Below, piece by piece: positions 9,029 to 17,452 of a DNA stretch of 64,000 nucleotides. Position 1 is the stretch's first letter, and every line of letters begins with the position of its first letter. A program made the translations under genes and the position numbers. The notes under the pieces are model-generated. The model worked only from the letters and a program-made list of their open reading frames with translations. It searched no databases and was not told the origin of the DNA. This stretch comes from JACVRW01 sp963751105 (GTDB lineage: Bacteria; Actinomycetota; Thermoleophilia; Solirubrobacterales; Thermoleophilaceae). The stretch covers positions 124,001 to 188,000 of the forward strand of contig CAVVTG010000001.1 in NCBI GenBank assembly GCA_963751105.1, in the 5' to 3' direction.

Positions 9029-9982
9029 GTGAAGCAGCGTAGCAACAGGGTCTGGACGGCCCTGATGGCTGCAGCGGCGTTTTCGCTGCTGATGGCCACG
9101 GTCGGGATGGCGGCCACGATCGTCGGAGACGACGGTCCCAACACACTCAACGGAACGCCCAAGAGCGATCTGATCCGTGCCAAGGGGGGCGACGACACCG
9201 TCACGGCTCTCGGCGGCCGCGACTTCATCGTCGCCGGCGACGGCAACGACACGGTCGACACCGGCGCGGACCGCGACTTCGCCCGCGGCGGCGAGGGCGA
9301 CGACTCGATCAGGGGCGGCGGCGGCGAGAACGGCCGGCGCGGCGACGAGCTGCACGGCAACCCCGGCAACGACACCGTGGTCGGCGGCACCGGCTTCGAC
9401 CTGATCACCGGCAACGCCGGAGCGGACAACCTGAACGGCGGACCCGGCTGCGACCGCGTCTTCGCCGGGCCGGACAACGACACCTTGACCGGTGGTCAGG
9501 GCTTCTCCTTTAAGCGCTTCAGGTGTGAGCGCCTCCACGGGGGGCTCGGCAACGACATCTCGAGCGGAGGGGCCGGCCGTGACTACATGTCCGGCGGCCA
9601 GGGCGACGACGTGCAGGCCGGCGGTGGCGGAACGGACAAGATCTTCGCCAACCGCGGTGCCGACAAGTCCTACGGGGGCGACGGCGCCGACGTGCTGTGG
9701 GCCCTGTCGCGCTTCGACGTGACCGCTATCGGCGATCCGGTCGGCGACCAGGTCTCCGGCGGAGACGGCCGCGACCGCATCAAGGTGCGGGACGGCGAGG
9801 TCGACGTCGTGAACTGCGGAGGCGGACGCGATCTGGTCGTGACCGACCAGTACGACCAGGTGGCCGTGAACTGCGAGATCCGCCGCCAGAGCGACATCCT
9901 GTCGCTCGACCAGGTGGACGACACAGAGGAGAACCGCACCGAGAGCCCGAGCGAGGATGTGGACGAGGGCGAAGAGCCTTAG
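9029..9982 (+). CDS. Secreted calcium-binding RTX-like repeat protein
   Basis: A 317-residue exported protein. Residues 1-29 form a signal peptide with an Ala-rich core ending in MAATI. The rest consists of degenerate hemolysin-type nonapeptides (GGxGxDxxx), for example AKGGDDTV, AGDGNDTV, GGEGDDSI, GNPGNDTV, NGGPGCD and GGQGDDV, which bind calcium in beta-roll proteins. The tail is acidic and lacks a recognised enzyme domain, so a structural, adhesive or calcium-dependent surface role is inferred. The GTG start is supported by a strong AAGGAGG ribosome site about 8 bases upstream, one of the few clear Shine-Dalgarno sequences here. A strong hairpin follows the gene. Confidence 0.85.
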   Translation: MKQRSNRVWTALMAAAAFSLLMATVGMAATIVGDDGPNTLNGTPKSDLIRAKGGDDTVTALGGRDFIVAGDGNDTVDTGADRDFARGGEGDDSIRGGGGENGRRGDELHGNPGNDTVVGGTGFDLITGNAGADNLNGGPGCDRVFAGPDNDTLTGGQGFSFKRFRCERLHGGLGNDISSGGAGRDYMSGGQGDDVQAGGGGTDKIFANRGADKSYGGDGADVLWALSRFDVTAIGDPVGDQVSGGDGRDRIKVRDGEVDVVNCGGGRDLVVTDQYDQVAVNCEIRRQSDILSLDQVDDTEENRTESPSEDVDEGEEP

Positions 9983-10012
9983 GCCAGACGTTCCGCCAGA
10001 ACGGAAGTAGCC

Positions 10013-10042
10013 AGCGGGGGTCCGGGAAACCGGGCCCCCGCT
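10013..10042 (+). terminator. Strong stem-loop terminator
   Basis: AGCGGGGGTCCGG and CCGGGCCCCCGCT form a 13-bp stem with one G-T wobble, closed by a GAAA loop, 30 bases after the RTX-like gene. No long T run follows, which is common in GC-rich actinobacteria. It separates that gene from the downstream epimerase gene. Confidence 0.8.
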
Positions 10043-10064
10043 CGCGTTGTAGGGTCGGCTCGGC

Positions 10065-10745
10065 ATGGCCCACGACCTCATGCAGAGCCGGCGCGTGGCG
10101 CCCTCGATCCTCGCCGCGGACTTCGCCCGCCTCGGCGCTCAGGTCGAGCAGGTCATGGACGCGGGGGCGCGGGTGATCCACGTCGACGTGATGGACGGAC
10201 ACTTCGTGCCCCCCATCTCGATCGGCCCGCTGGTGACCGGCTCACTGCGCGACCTGGTGCACGAGCGCGGAGGCGTGCTCGACGTACACCTCATGGTCGA
10301 GCGGCCCGAGCAGCGCGTGGAGGAGTTCGCCGCCGCCGGGGCCGACACCCTGATCGTCCACTGGGAGGCCACCCCGCACGTGCACTACGCCCTCAAGGCG
10401 GTGCGTGACGCGGGCTTGCATTCGGCGCTCGCCATCAACCCCGGCACGCCGCCGGAGGCCGTGGCCGGCCTGGCCGAGATGTTCGACCACCTGCTCTGCA
10501 TGACCGTCAACCCCGGCTGGGGCGGGCAGCCCTACATCGAGAGCTCGACGGACAAGGTCGCGCGGCTGCGCGAGCTGCTCGGCCCCGACATGCCGATCGA
10601 GGTGGACGGCGGGATCGAGGCGGCCACCGCCCGCGAGACGGCGGAAGCGGGCGCCACCCTGTTCGTGGCCGGCTCGTCGATCTTCGGGGAGAGCGACCCG
10701 GCGGCGGCGTACGTCGAGATCGTCGAGGCGGTGGGGGCGGAGTAG
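10065..10745 (+). CDS. rpe: Ribulose-phosphate 3-epimerase
   Basis: Interconverts ribulose 5-phosphate and xylulose 5-phosphate in the pentose phosphate pathway; 226 residues, normal length. The TIM-barrel motifs are all present: SILAADFARLG at the N-terminus, HVDVMDGHFVPPISIGP with the metal-binding His and Asp, HLMVERPEQ, MTVNPGWGGQ and EVDGGIE, and AGSSIFG at the phosphate site. ATG start; a TAGGGT box lies 9 bases upstream. In principle it works with the 6-phosphogluconate dehydrogenase at 50.4 kb. Two hairpin repeats lie downstream. Confidence 0.95.
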   Translation: MAHDLMQSRRVAPSILAADFARLGAQVEQVMDAGARVIHVDVMDGHFVPPISIGPLVTGSLRDLVHERGGVLDVHLMVERPEQRVEEFAAAGADTLIVHWEATPHVHYALKAVRDAGLHSALAINPGTPPEAVAGLAEMFDHLLCMTVNPGWGGQPYIESSTDKVARLRELLGPDMPIEVDGGIEAATARETAEAGATLFVAGSSIFGESDPAAAYVEIVEAVGAE

Positions 10746-10839
10746 GCGCTGCGCGGGCGGCTGCGCTCCGCTCGGGCCTGCGCTCTGGGTCCGGCGTGGT
10801 CGGGTTGGCAGTGAGGGCTGGTCCGGAGCGCCGCCGAGG

Positions 10840-10890
10840 GCGTCCGACGAGTGCTTGCCCTATCCGGGTACGTTTCGCGTCGGCCGCCCC
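10840..10890. repeat. Dispersed hairpin repeat, copy D (degenerate)
   Basis: About 51 bases that begin GCGTCCGACGA and end CGTCGGCCGCCCC, with CCGACG (10844-10849) complementary to CGTCGG (10878-10883). It aligns with the better conserved copies at 10907, 30364 and 31287. It lies in the 219-base gap between the 3' ends of the epimerase gene and a converging hypothetical gene, next to copy A. Apart from these two copies nothing recognisable is in the gap. Confidence 0.55.
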
Positions 10891-10906
10891 TCTGGCGCTG
10901 GGCACG

Positions 10907-10955
10907 GCCTTTGACGACTTGTTCTCTATAGGGCGAACAAGTCGTCAGACGCCCC
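10907..10955. repeat. Dispersed hairpin repeat, copy A
   Basis: Perfect 13-bp inverted repeat: TGACGACTTGTTC at 10912-10924 and GAACAAGTCGTCA at 10935-10947 around a 10-base loop, followed by GACGCCCC. The 22 bases from the loop through the right arm align without gaps with the copies at 30.4 and 31.3 kb. It lies between converging genes, so it could also act as a bidirectional terminator. Confidence 0.8.
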
Positions 10956-10964
10956 GCCTGGCGG

Positions 10965-11369
10965 CTAGAGAACGCGGCCCTCGAGCGACGGCTCGGTGCC
11001 CGCGAGACGGCAGCGCGCGATCAGCCCGAGCGCCTGCTCCTCGACGCCCACGTGGGCGTGGGGATCGATGGTCGAGCCGTCGGTGTCGGTGAACGGCCAG
11101 CGCTCGGGGCGGCGGAAGACGACCTCGCCGCGGCGGTCCTCACATTCGACCGTCACCCGCCGGGCACCGCCGGCCGTGCCGGGCTCGTTGAGCGATCGGT
11201 CCTCGACGTAGACGATCACCTCGGGTAGCCCGTCGGGGTTGCGCAGCACGCGCAGGGACGCCGTGTCGTCTTCTGAGTCGCTGCCGGAGACGGCCACGAT
11301 CACCAGCGGTACGAACACGGCGAGCAGCACGGCGAGCGCCACCAGCCGCGTGCGTGACGCGTGGTCCAT
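10965..11369 (-). CDS. Hypothetical membrane-anchored or secreted protein
   Basis: A 134-residue protein with a single hydrophobic segment at about residues 9-27 (an uncleaved anchor or signal peptide) followed by a soluble domain of about 100 residues rich in charged residues and beta strands. I do not recognise the family. The ATG start is supported by a TAGCAT box 9 bases upstream. It is transcribed away from the tryptophan synthase-like gene. Confidence 0.7.
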   Translation of the reverse strand: MDHASRTRLVALAVLLAVFVPLVIVAVSGSDSEDDTASLRVLRNPDGLPEVIVYVEDRSLNEPGTAGGARRVTVECEDRRGEVVFRRPERWPFTDTDGSTIDPHAHVGVEEQALGLIARCRLAGTEPSLEGRVL

Positions 11370-11415
11370 CGCGCGCTGATGCTAGCCGCGCTCCAGCGGG
11401 TTAGGATCGCGCCCC

Positions 11416-12777
11416 GTGACCGACCAGATCAAGTTCACCCTCGCCGAGGATCAGATCCCGACCCACTGGGTCAACCTCCTCCCCGACCTGCCCGGCGATC
11501 CGCTGCCGCCGCTCAACCCGGGAACCAAGGAGCCGGCGGGGCCCGACGACCTGACGCCGATCTTCCCGATGGAGCTGATCGGCCAGGAGGTGTCGCCGGA
11601 ACCGCAGATCGAGATTCCGGAGGCGGTGCGCGACGCCTACAAGCTGTGGCGTCCCACCCCCCTCTACCGGGCGCGCCGCCTCGAGGCCGCGCTCGATACA
11701 CCGGCGCACATCTACTACAAGTACGAGGGCGTCTCGCCGGCCGGCTCGCACAAGGCCAACAGTGCGGTGGCGCAGGCGTACGCGAACAAGGAGGCGGGCA
11801 TCGAGCGGCTGTCCACCGAGACCGGCGCCGGCCAGTGGGGCTCGGCGCTGGCCATGGCCTCGTCCCTGTTCGGGCTCGATTGCCTGGTCTACATGGTGGG
11901 AGCCAGCTACGACCAGAAGCCCTACCGGCGGGCGATGATGCAGAGCTGGGGCGCCGAGGTGATCCGCTCCCCAAGCGACACCACCGAGGCCGGGCGCTCG
12001 CAGGCCGCTCACCCCACGGGCTCGCTCGGCATCGCGATCTCGGAGGCGGTGGAGGTCGCCGCCCAGACCGAGGGCACCAACTACTCCCTCGGCTCGGTGC
12101 TCAACCACGTCTGCCTGCACCAGACCGTTATCGGCCAGGAGGCGATCGCCCAGCTCGAGATGGCGGGCGAGGAGCCCGATGTGGTGGTGGGCTGCGTGGG
12201 CGGCGGCTCGAACTTCGCCGGTCTGGCCTTCCCGTTCCTGCGCCGCGTGCTCCGCGGCGAGGCCAAGACCCGGTTCGTGGCGGCCGAGCCCGCCGCCTGT
12301 CCCACGCTCACGCGTGGGGCGTACGGCTACGACTTCGGCGACACCGTTGGCCTCACACCCCTGATGCCGATGTACACGCTCGGCCACGACTTCGTGCCGC
12401 CCCCCGTGCACGCCGGCGGCCTCCGGTATCACGGCGGCTCACCGATGGTCTGCGGTCTGGTCAAGCACGGTCTCGTGGAGGCCCGCGCCTACCGCCAGAA
12501 CGAGACCTTCGAAGCGGCGATCCGCTTCGCCCGGACCGAGGCCATCCTGCCTGCACCCGAGCCGGCCCACGCGATTCGGGCCGTCCTCGACGAGGCCGAC
12601 GCCGCTCGCGAGGCCGGCGAGGAGCGCGTGATCCTGATGGGCCTGTGCGGCCACGGGCACTTCGACATGTCCGCCTACGACGCCTACCTGGCCGGCGAGC
12701 TCGAGGACCCCGAGTTCTCCGAGGCCGACATGGAAGCCGCGCTCGAGCGCCTGCCCGAGGCGCCGGCGATCGCCTAG
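11416..12777 (+). CDS. TrpB2-type tryptophan synthase beta chain
   Basis: Pyridoxal-phosphate enzyme of 453 residues of the TrpB2 (long beta chain) subfamily, which condenses indole with serine without an alpha-subunit partner. The PLP lysine is Lys113 in GSHKANSAV, the phosphate-binding loop is GCVGGGSNFAG, and the extended N-terminus (HWVNLLPDLPGDP) is diagnostic of TrpB2 versus TrpB1. No trpA or other trp gene is adjacent, in line with a stand-alone indole-salvage role. GTG start with a TAGGAT box 8 bases upstream. Confidence 0.9.
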   Translation: MTDQIKFTLAEDQIPTHWVNLLPDLPGDPLPPLNPGTKEPAGPDDLTPIFPMELIGQEVSPEPQIEIPEAVRDAYKLWRPTPLYRARRLEAALDTPAHIYYKYEGVSPAGSHKANSAVAQAYANKEAGIERLSTETGAGQWGSALAMASSLFGLDCLVYMVGASYDQKPYRRAMMQSWGAEVIRSPSDTTEAGRSQAAHPTGSLGIAISEAVEVAAQTEGTNYSLGSVLNHVCLHQTVIGQEAIAQLEMAGEEPDVVVGCVGGGSNFAGLAFPFLRRVLRGEAKTRFVAAEPAACPTLTRGAYGYDFGDTVGLTPLMPMYTLGHDFVPPPVHAGGLRYHGGSPMVCGLVKHGLVEARAYRQNETFEAAIRFARTEAILPAPEPAHAIRAVLDEADAAREAGEERVILMGLCGHGHFDMSAYDAYLAGELEDPEFSEADMEAALERLPEAPAIA

Positions 12778-12783
12778 AGGGGG

Positions 12784-13668
12784 CTAGCCCTTAGGGCGTC
12801 GCTTGCGCGAGGCCGGACGGTCCGGGATGTCCTCGCTGTCGCCGGTGCCGTTCGAGTCGGTGGGACCGATCAGCGAGTCGCCCGGTGCCGGATCGTCGTC
12901 CTGGGCCGGCCGTTCGGGCCGGCTGAACAGGCCTCTGCGCTGAGCGGGTGCCGGCCAGGGCTCCGGCTCCCCGGACTCCCAGGCGGGCCCGCGTCCTCCG
13001 GGCCAGCGGTCGAGGAAGAGCAGGCCCATGGCCCCCAGCCAGAACGCGGTCATGATCGGCGAGGGGACGAGCGGCAGCACGAGCAGAGCGCCGCAGATCA
13101 CGCCCAGGATGGCCATGAAGGGGCTGAGCAGGCCCACCGCACGGGCTCGCAGCGGCAACATCACGAACAGGAAGGCCACCCCGATCGTGCCGGCAAAGGT
13201 CGGCGCGAACACGGCCGGGCTGGTTTCGTCGGACAGATTCTCTGCGACCTTCTCGCCCGCGTCGCCCCTGATCACGTTCTGGTCGGTGAACTGCTGGGCC
13301 GTGTCGACCTGGTCGAGCGACTGAAGGATCGCTCCGACGGCAAACAGCAGCGGTCCCGCATACACCAGGTACACGAACCACTGGGGCACCGCGCCGCCGC
13401 GGGCTCGGATGAGGCGGAACAGGTAGTAGAAGATGACCCCGATGGCCAGCGCGCCGACGGCGCGCGCCACCCCTCCGGCGATGAACTGGCCGGGCCTCTC
13501 GTCGATCGAGAGGTACTCGTCGGCCAGCGGCTCGATCCCCGCGCGGTCCTCGAGCGCCGTGGCCAGCAGGGCGATGGTCGCGATCTGGGCCACCACCGCC
13601 ACGAACGCGGCCACGGCTGCCGGGACGGCGAAGCGGTCCTGCCAGCGAAGTTGCTCCTGCTTGTTCAC
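12784..13668 (-). CDS. Conserved membrane protein with four or more transmembrane segments
   Basis: A 294-residue integral membrane protein. Hydrophobic segments lie at about residues 13-37, 67-85, 97-114, 155-175 and 180-215, with a hydrophilic C-terminal tail of about 75 residues rich in Pro, Asp and Arg. No enzyme motif is seen. The GTG start overlaps the stop of the small upstream gene (GTGA), so the two are translated together. Function unknown. Confidence 0.75.
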   Translation of the reverse strand: MNKQEQLRWQDRFAVPAAVAAFVAVVAQIATIALLATALEDRAGIEPLADEYLSIDERPGQFIAGGVARAVGALAIGVIFYYLFRLIRARGGAVPQWFVYLVYAGPLLFAVGAILQSLDQVDTAQQFTDQNVIRGDAGEKVAENLSDETSPAVFAPTFAGTIGVAFLFVMLPLRARAVGLLSPFMAILGVICGALLVLPLVPSPIMTAFWLGAMGLLFLDRWPGGRGPAWESGEPEPWPAPAQRRGLFSRPERPAQDDDPAPGDSLIGPTDSNGTGDSEDIPDRPASRKRRPKG

Positions 13669-13859
13669 GGAGTGGGCCGCGCGGGCGGCTCTGAGCGCCG
13701 CGACACGCGCGGCGGGTAGTAGTCGCTGTCCTCGGGCTCGACGATGCGCGACACGCGGTCGCCCACGGCCAGCACCACGTCGAGAGCAGGCGCTATCAGC
13801 CGGATCACGCTCTCAGTGCGCCGCCGCGTGCGGAGCTGCCCGGGGGTGAGTGTGGCCAC
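13665..13859 (-). CDS. Small conserved hypothetical protein
   Basis: A 64-residue, basic protein with a central hydrophobic stretch (about residues 19-33) and a Pro/Arg-rich tail. It starts with GTG 3 bases after the CBS-domain gene and ends in a 4-base overlap with the membrane protein gene, a tight position that supports it being a real gene. Its partner is probably the membrane protein encoded next to it. No family recognised. Confidence 0.6.
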   Translation of the reverse strand: MATLTPGQLRTRRRTESVIRLIAPALDVVLAVGDRVSRIVEPEDSDYYPPRVSRRSEPPARPTP

Positions 13860-13862
13860 CGG

Positions 13863-14309
13863 TCAGCCGCCGCGCTGATGGAAGTAGAACTCGGGCAGGG
13901 CCGCCTTGGCCACCTCGGCGGTGATCTGCTGAGCCAGGTGAAGATCGCCCGCGCGCACGGCGAGGTCATCGATGGTCACGATGCCCACGAGGTCCTCTTC
14001 CCGCGTGACGGGCAGGCGACGGATCCGGTGCTGGATCATCAGGGCGACCGCCTCCTCGAGGTCCATCTGCACCTCGCCGGTCACCAGCGGGCGGGAAGCA
14101 TGGTCGCCCGCGGCCTCGCGCGACTGGACCGCATCGGCCACGACCACGAGTGCGAGGTCGCGATCGGTGATCACGCCGACTGGCCGTCCGCCGTCGCAGA
14201 CCACCACGGAGCCCACGTTGCGGTCGCGCATGAGCTCGCCCACCCGCTGCAGGCTGTCACCGGTCTCGGCCGTGACCACGCCCTCGGTCATCACCTCGGA
14301 GATGCGCAC
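13863..14309 (-). CDS. CBS domain pair protein
   Basis: A 148-residue protein with two CBS domains and little else (about residues 7-60 and 72-130). The repeats show MTEGVVTAE, VGSVVVCDGGRPVGVITDRDL and RRLPVTREEDLVGIVTIDDLA. Such proteins sense adenine nucleotides and regulate a partner. The GTG start lies 6 bases after a TACAGT box that overlaps the -10 box of the divergent gene. It heads an operon with a small protein and a membrane protein. Confidence 0.88.
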   Translation of the reverse strand: MRISEVMTEGVVTAETGDSLQRVGELMRDRNVGSVVVCDGGRPVGVITDRDLALVVVADAVQSREAAGDHASRPLVTGEVQMDLEEAVALMIQHRIRRLPVTREEDLVGIVTIDDLAVRAGDLHLAQQITAEVAKAALPEFYFHQRGG

Positions 14310-14315
14310 GGCGCG

Positions 14316-14325
14316 ACTGTATCGT
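14316..14325. promoter_or_regulatory. Back-to-back divergent -10 boxes
   Basis: TACAGT on the minus strand (14316-14321) and TATCGT on the plus strand (14320-14325) share the central TA. They sit 6 and 7 bases from the GTG starts of the CBS gene and the reductase gene, so both transcripts are predicted to be leaderless and to compete for the same site. Confidence 0.5.
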
Positions 14326-14332
14326 CCCGGCC

Positions 14333-15445
14333 GTGACGGTCGTGCTCTACGGAGCCACCGGCTATACCGGCCGGCTGGTGGCAGGGGAACTCGCCCGGCG
14401 CGAGCTGAGCCACGTGCTGAGCGGCCGCGACGCCGAGAAGCTGGCCCGGCTCGGCGATCAGATGGGCGCGCCTGCGCTCGCCGTTTCCCTGGACGACGAG
14501 GAGGGGCTGCGCGGGCTCCTTGCCGACGCGAGCGTGGTGATCAACTGTGCGGGGCCGTTCACGCTCGCGGGCGACGCCGTCGCGCGAGCCGCGGTGGCCA
14601 GCGCAACGCACTACGTCGACTCCACCGGCGAGCAGCCCTTCATCGCGATGATGTTCGAGCGCCACGGCGCCGCCGCCGAGCGTGCGGGGGTGGCGCTGGT
14701 GCCGGCGCTCGGCTTCGACTATCTGCCCGGCGACCTGATCGCGCGCATCGCGGCCGACGGGCACGAGCCGCTGCGCGAACTCGTACTGGCCTACGCCGTC
14801 CGGGGCTTCGGCATGACCCGCGGAACCATGCGCTCGGCCCTCGAGATGATGAAGGGCGGGGACCTGGTCTACGAGGACGGGGACTGGCGCGCGGCGCCCG
14901 CCGGGGTGTTCCGCGCCCAGTTCGAGTTCCCGGAGCCGATCGGGCGCCAGGCGGTGTCTCGCTACCCCTCGGGCGAGGTGATCACCGTTCCCCGCCACAC
15001 GCGGACCCGCCGGGTGGTGTCGCTGCTGACCACGAGCACCGCGGCGCCGCACCCGCTGGCGGCGGCGATGATGCCCTTCGTGCAGCCCGCGCTCGCGCTC
15101 TCCCTGCGCACGCCGCTGCGGGCGCTCCTGCACCGTGGTATCGGCTCGCTCCCCGAGGGCCCGCCCGAGTCCGAGCGCCGCGCAGCGGAGTGGACGATCG
15201 TCGCGGACGCCCGGGGCGAGGACGGCTCCCGGGGCCGCGCGGTCGTGCGCGGCCAGGACGTCTACGGGATCACCGCCACCATCCTGGTGCACGCCGCCGA
15301 GCTGCTCGCCGATCCGGGTTTCGACCGCGCCGGGACGCTCGGGCCCGCCGCGGCCTTCGACCCGAGCGACTTCCTCGACCGGCTCTCCGAGCACGGCGTG
15401 TCGTGGGAGCGCGCCGAGTCCCTACCCTTGGCTCATGTCCTCTGA
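14333..15445 (+). CDS. Saccharopine dehydrogenase-like / trans-acting enoyl reductase family protein
   Basis: NAD(P)-binding protein of 370 residues with the N-terminal Rossmann motif VVLYGATGYTGRLVAGEL and the signature VVINCAGPFTLAGDAVARAA of the saccharopine dehydrogenase-like family, which includes mycobacterial trans-acting enoyl reductases of lipid synthesis. The C-terminal half (about 150-370) is the less conserved substrate domain. No lipid-synthesis genes are nearby, so the substrate is unknown. GTG start. Its last 11 bases overlap the next small gene. Confidence 0.82.
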   Translation: MTVVLYGATGYTGRLVAGELARRELSHVLSGRDAEKLARLGDQMGAPALAVSLDDEEGLRGLLADASVVINCAGPFTLAGDAVARAAVASATHYVDSTGEQPFIAMMFERHGAAAERAGVALVPALGFDYLPGDLIARIAADGHEPLRELVLAYAVRGFGMTRGTMRSALEMMKGGDLVYEDGDWRAAPAGVFRAQFEFPEPIGRQAVSRYPSGEVITVPRHTRTRRVVSLLTTSTAAPHPLAAAMMPFVQPALALSLRTPLRALLHRGIGSLPEGPPESERRAAEWTIVADARGEDGSRGRAVVRGQDVYGITATILVHAAELLADPGFDRAGTLGPAAAFDPSDFLDRLSEHGVSWERAESLPLAHVL

Positions 15446-15713
15446 AGATCCATTCGGCGGTCTCTTCGGCGACCCGGACGAGCTGCGCCGGCGCATGGAG
15501 GAGTTCGCCTCACAGATGCAAGGAGCGCAGAAGGTGGCCTGGGCCGACAACGCCATAAAGCTGGCCGTCGACATGACGGTGGCCGGGCTCGCGCGCATGA
15601 ACCTCCAGGGCAACGCCGAGCAGCAGTCGCAGGACCTGCTTCAGGCCATGCGGCTGATGTTCCCCGAGGCGGTCATCCTGGTGCGCGAGGCTCGGGAGGG
15701 CTTCGGTACGTAG
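15435..15713 (+). CDS. Small conserved hypothetical protein
   Basis: A 92-residue helical protein starting SSEDPFGGLFGDPDELRRRM. It is acidic at the N-terminus, has no transmembrane segment and no recognised domain; the composition resembles small actinobacterial DNA- or complex-associated proteins, which is only an impression. The ATG lies 6 bases after a TACCCT box and overlaps the end of the reductase gene by 11 bases. Its 3' end overlaps the converging flippase gene by 41 bases. Confidence 0.65.
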   Translation: MSSEDPFGGLFGDPDELRRRMEEFASQMQGAQKVAWADNAIKLAVDMTVAGLARMNLQGNAEQQSQDLLQAMRLMFPEAVILVREAREGFGT

Positions 15714-16698
15714 CCGCGTCCCCGCCGCCGCGCTCGGCTTCGCGGTCCTCGCGGCCGCGGGCGACCACCTCCTTGAAGCTGCGCACGCGGAAGATGAACA
15801 CGAGCGAGGCGAAGCCGATGCCGAAGGTGAGCACGCCGATCGCGATCTGCTGCCCGACCGAGTAGGCGGCCACGACCGAGCCCGCCGCCGTGCCGGCGAA
15901 CACCTTGGCCAACAGCGCCTGCTGAACCCCGGCTCCCTGCGGCGTGAAGGGCACGGCCGCCGACACGGCGTTCACCCCCAGCACCAGGAGCACGTTCTTC
16001 ACCGACCCGCCCACGCGGAAGGCGTCGAGCAGCATCCAGAACGCCGCGAAGCGGAAGCACCAGCCCGCGAACTGGACCGCGAACACCTCCCGGAAATAGC
16101 GCCGCCGGTCCTGGAGGATCGTCAGCCCCTGGCGAATGCGGTCCCAGAACGCCTTGACGCGCGCGCTGAGCAGGGCGAAGGCCAGCAGGCCCGCCAGCGC
16201 GAAGACCGTGAGCAGGAACAGGGTGAACTCCGGCCTCTGGGCCAGGTAGGAGAGGTCGAAGGCGTTGAGCTTCGCGAAGTCGGGCGGCTTGGGAAACACA
16301 CCCTGGGTGAAGGCGAACAGGAGGATGAGCGAGCCCATGGCGATGTCGAAACCCAGCTCGACCACGAAGCTCGCCGCCACGGCCGGGTAGCTGGAGCGGG
16401 GGATCGCCGTCTTGGTGAGAAAGAGACGGACCACGTCCCCTCCCCGGGCCGGAATGACCGCGTTGAAGCCGTAGCCGGCGAAGTACGCGCCCCAGATCGA
16501 CAGGAAACTGAACTGCTCGGTGGGATAGGCGGCGCGCAGGATGTTGAAGCTCGCCCGCGCCCGAAGCGTGAGGTAGATCGTGAACAGCACGAGCGCGAGC
16601 AGCAGCGGCACCAAACGCACGGAAGCCAGGCTCGAGAAGAACTGGTCGACGGCGTCGAAGAACGACTGAAAGGAATCGCCGAGGGTGGCCGAGGGCAC
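15673..16698 (-). CDS. Lysylphosphatidylglycerol synthase TM region / UPF0104 family membrane protein
   Basis: Integral membrane protein of 341 residues with about eight transmembrane helices and the signatures of the LPG synthase TM-region family: AVIPARGGDVVRLFLT near residue 90 and PFTPQGAGVQQALL near residue 260. Members are thought to flip or transfer lipid-linked groups, including in glycolipid and aminoacyl-lipid pathways. The domain that would add an amino acid is absent. GTG start 7 bases after a TACCCT box shared with the divergent methyltransferase promoter. Role in this organism unknown. Confidence 0.85.
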   Translation of the reverse strand: MPSATLGDSFQSFFDAVDQFFSSLASVRLVPLLLALVLFTIYLTLRARASFNILRAAYPTEQFSFLSIWGAYFAGYGFNAVIPARGGDVVRLFLTKTAIPRSSYPAVAASFVVELGFDIAMGSLILLFAFTQGVFPKPPDFAKLNAFDLSYLAQRPEFTLFLLTVFALAGLLAFALLSARVKAFWDRIRQGLTILQDRRRYFREVFAVQFAGWCFRFAAFWMLLDAFRVGGSVKNVLLVLGVNAVSAAVPFTPQGAGVQQALLAKVFAGTAAGSVVAAYSVGQQIAIGVLTFGIGFASLVFIFRVRSFKEVVARGREDREAERGGGDAATYRSPPEPRAPG

Positions 16699-16705
16699 GG
16701 CCCCG

Positions 16706-16715
16706 AGGGTACGTT
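16706..16715. promoter_or_regulatory. Back-to-back divergent -10 boxes
   Basis: TACCCT on the minus strand (16706-16711) and TACGTT on the plus strand (16710-16715) share the central TA and lie 7 and 6 bases from the start codons of the flippase-like and methyltransferase genes. Confidence 0.5.
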
Positions 16716-16721
16716 GCCGTG

Positions 16722-17444
16722 ATGGAGGCCGACTACCGGGCCGACCTGGCCCACATCCACGCCTCGGGCTTCGGCGACCTGGCGGCCACCGCGGGGCCGA
16801 CCCTGGTCGGCCTGCTGCAGCACGCCGGCATCGACGCCGGTCTCGTCGTGGACCTGGGCTGCGGCAACGGCGTGACCTCACGCGCCCTGAGCGACGCCGG
16901 CTACGACGTGCTCGGTATCGACCGGTCAGCCGCGATGCTCGCCCTCGCGCGCCGCACCGCCCCGGGCGCGCGCTTTCGCCGGGGCTCGTTCCTCGACACC
17001 GATCTGCCGCCCTGCCGGGCCGTGGCGGCCGTGGGCGAGGTGTTCAACTACACGCGGCGCAACCTCGATCCCGTCTTTCGACGTGTGCACCGGGCGCTCG
17101 AGCCCGGCGGCCTGTTCGTGTTCGACCTCGCGGGCCCCGGCCGGGTAGCCGGCAGAGAGCCGGCGCGCTACTGGGCCGAGGGCGAGGACTGGGCCATTCT
17201 CGTGGAGGTCGACGAGGACCGCGGGCAAAGGCTTCTCACACGGCGGATGACCACCTTCCGCAGAAGCGGCCGCGGCTGGCGCCGCGACGCGGAGACCCAC
17301 TCCCAGCGGCTGCACGCCGCGAGCGAAGTGGCCGGCCGGCTGCGGGAGCGCGGCTTTCGGGTTCGGGTGCGCCGGGGTTATGCGGGCGAGCGCTTCGCCG
17401 CCGGTCACTACGTGGTCACTGCCAGGGCTGAACCCAAGCGCTGA
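16722..17444 (+). CDS. Class I SAM-dependent methyltransferase
   Basis: Methyltransferase of 240 residues with the SAM-binding motif I VVDLGCGNGVTSRAL at about residues 45-59, the acidic end of strand 2 in VLGIDRSAAML, and the strand 4 region VAAVGEVFNYT. The acceptor is unknown. The ATG is preferred; the adjacent GTG at 16719 would add one residue. It lies 20 bases before an ECF sigma gene but has its own promoter-like box. Confidence 0.85.
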   Translation: MEADYRADLAHIHASGFGDLAATAGPTLVGLLQHAGIDAGLVVDLGCGNGVTSRALSDAGYDVLGIDRSAAMLALARRTAPGARFRRGSFLDTDLPPCRAVAAVGEVFNYTRRNLDPVFRRVHRALEPGGLFVFDLAGPGRVAGREPARYWAEGEDWAILVEVDEDRGQRLLTRRMTTFRRSGRGWRRDAETHSQRLHAASEVAGRLRERGFRVRVRRGYAGERFAAGHYVVTARAEPKR

Positions 17445-17452
17445 GGAGCGCG

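Noticed and set aside
9029..9982. Tandem GGxGxD coding repeats as a DNA repeat array or CRISPR
   Set aside because: The repeats are at protein level, vary in DNA sequence and have no conserved spacer structure.
10746..10964. Small RNA or tRNA gene in the gap after rpe
   Set aside because: No tRNA-like cloverleaf or T-loop motif was found; the only structures are the two repeat hairpins.
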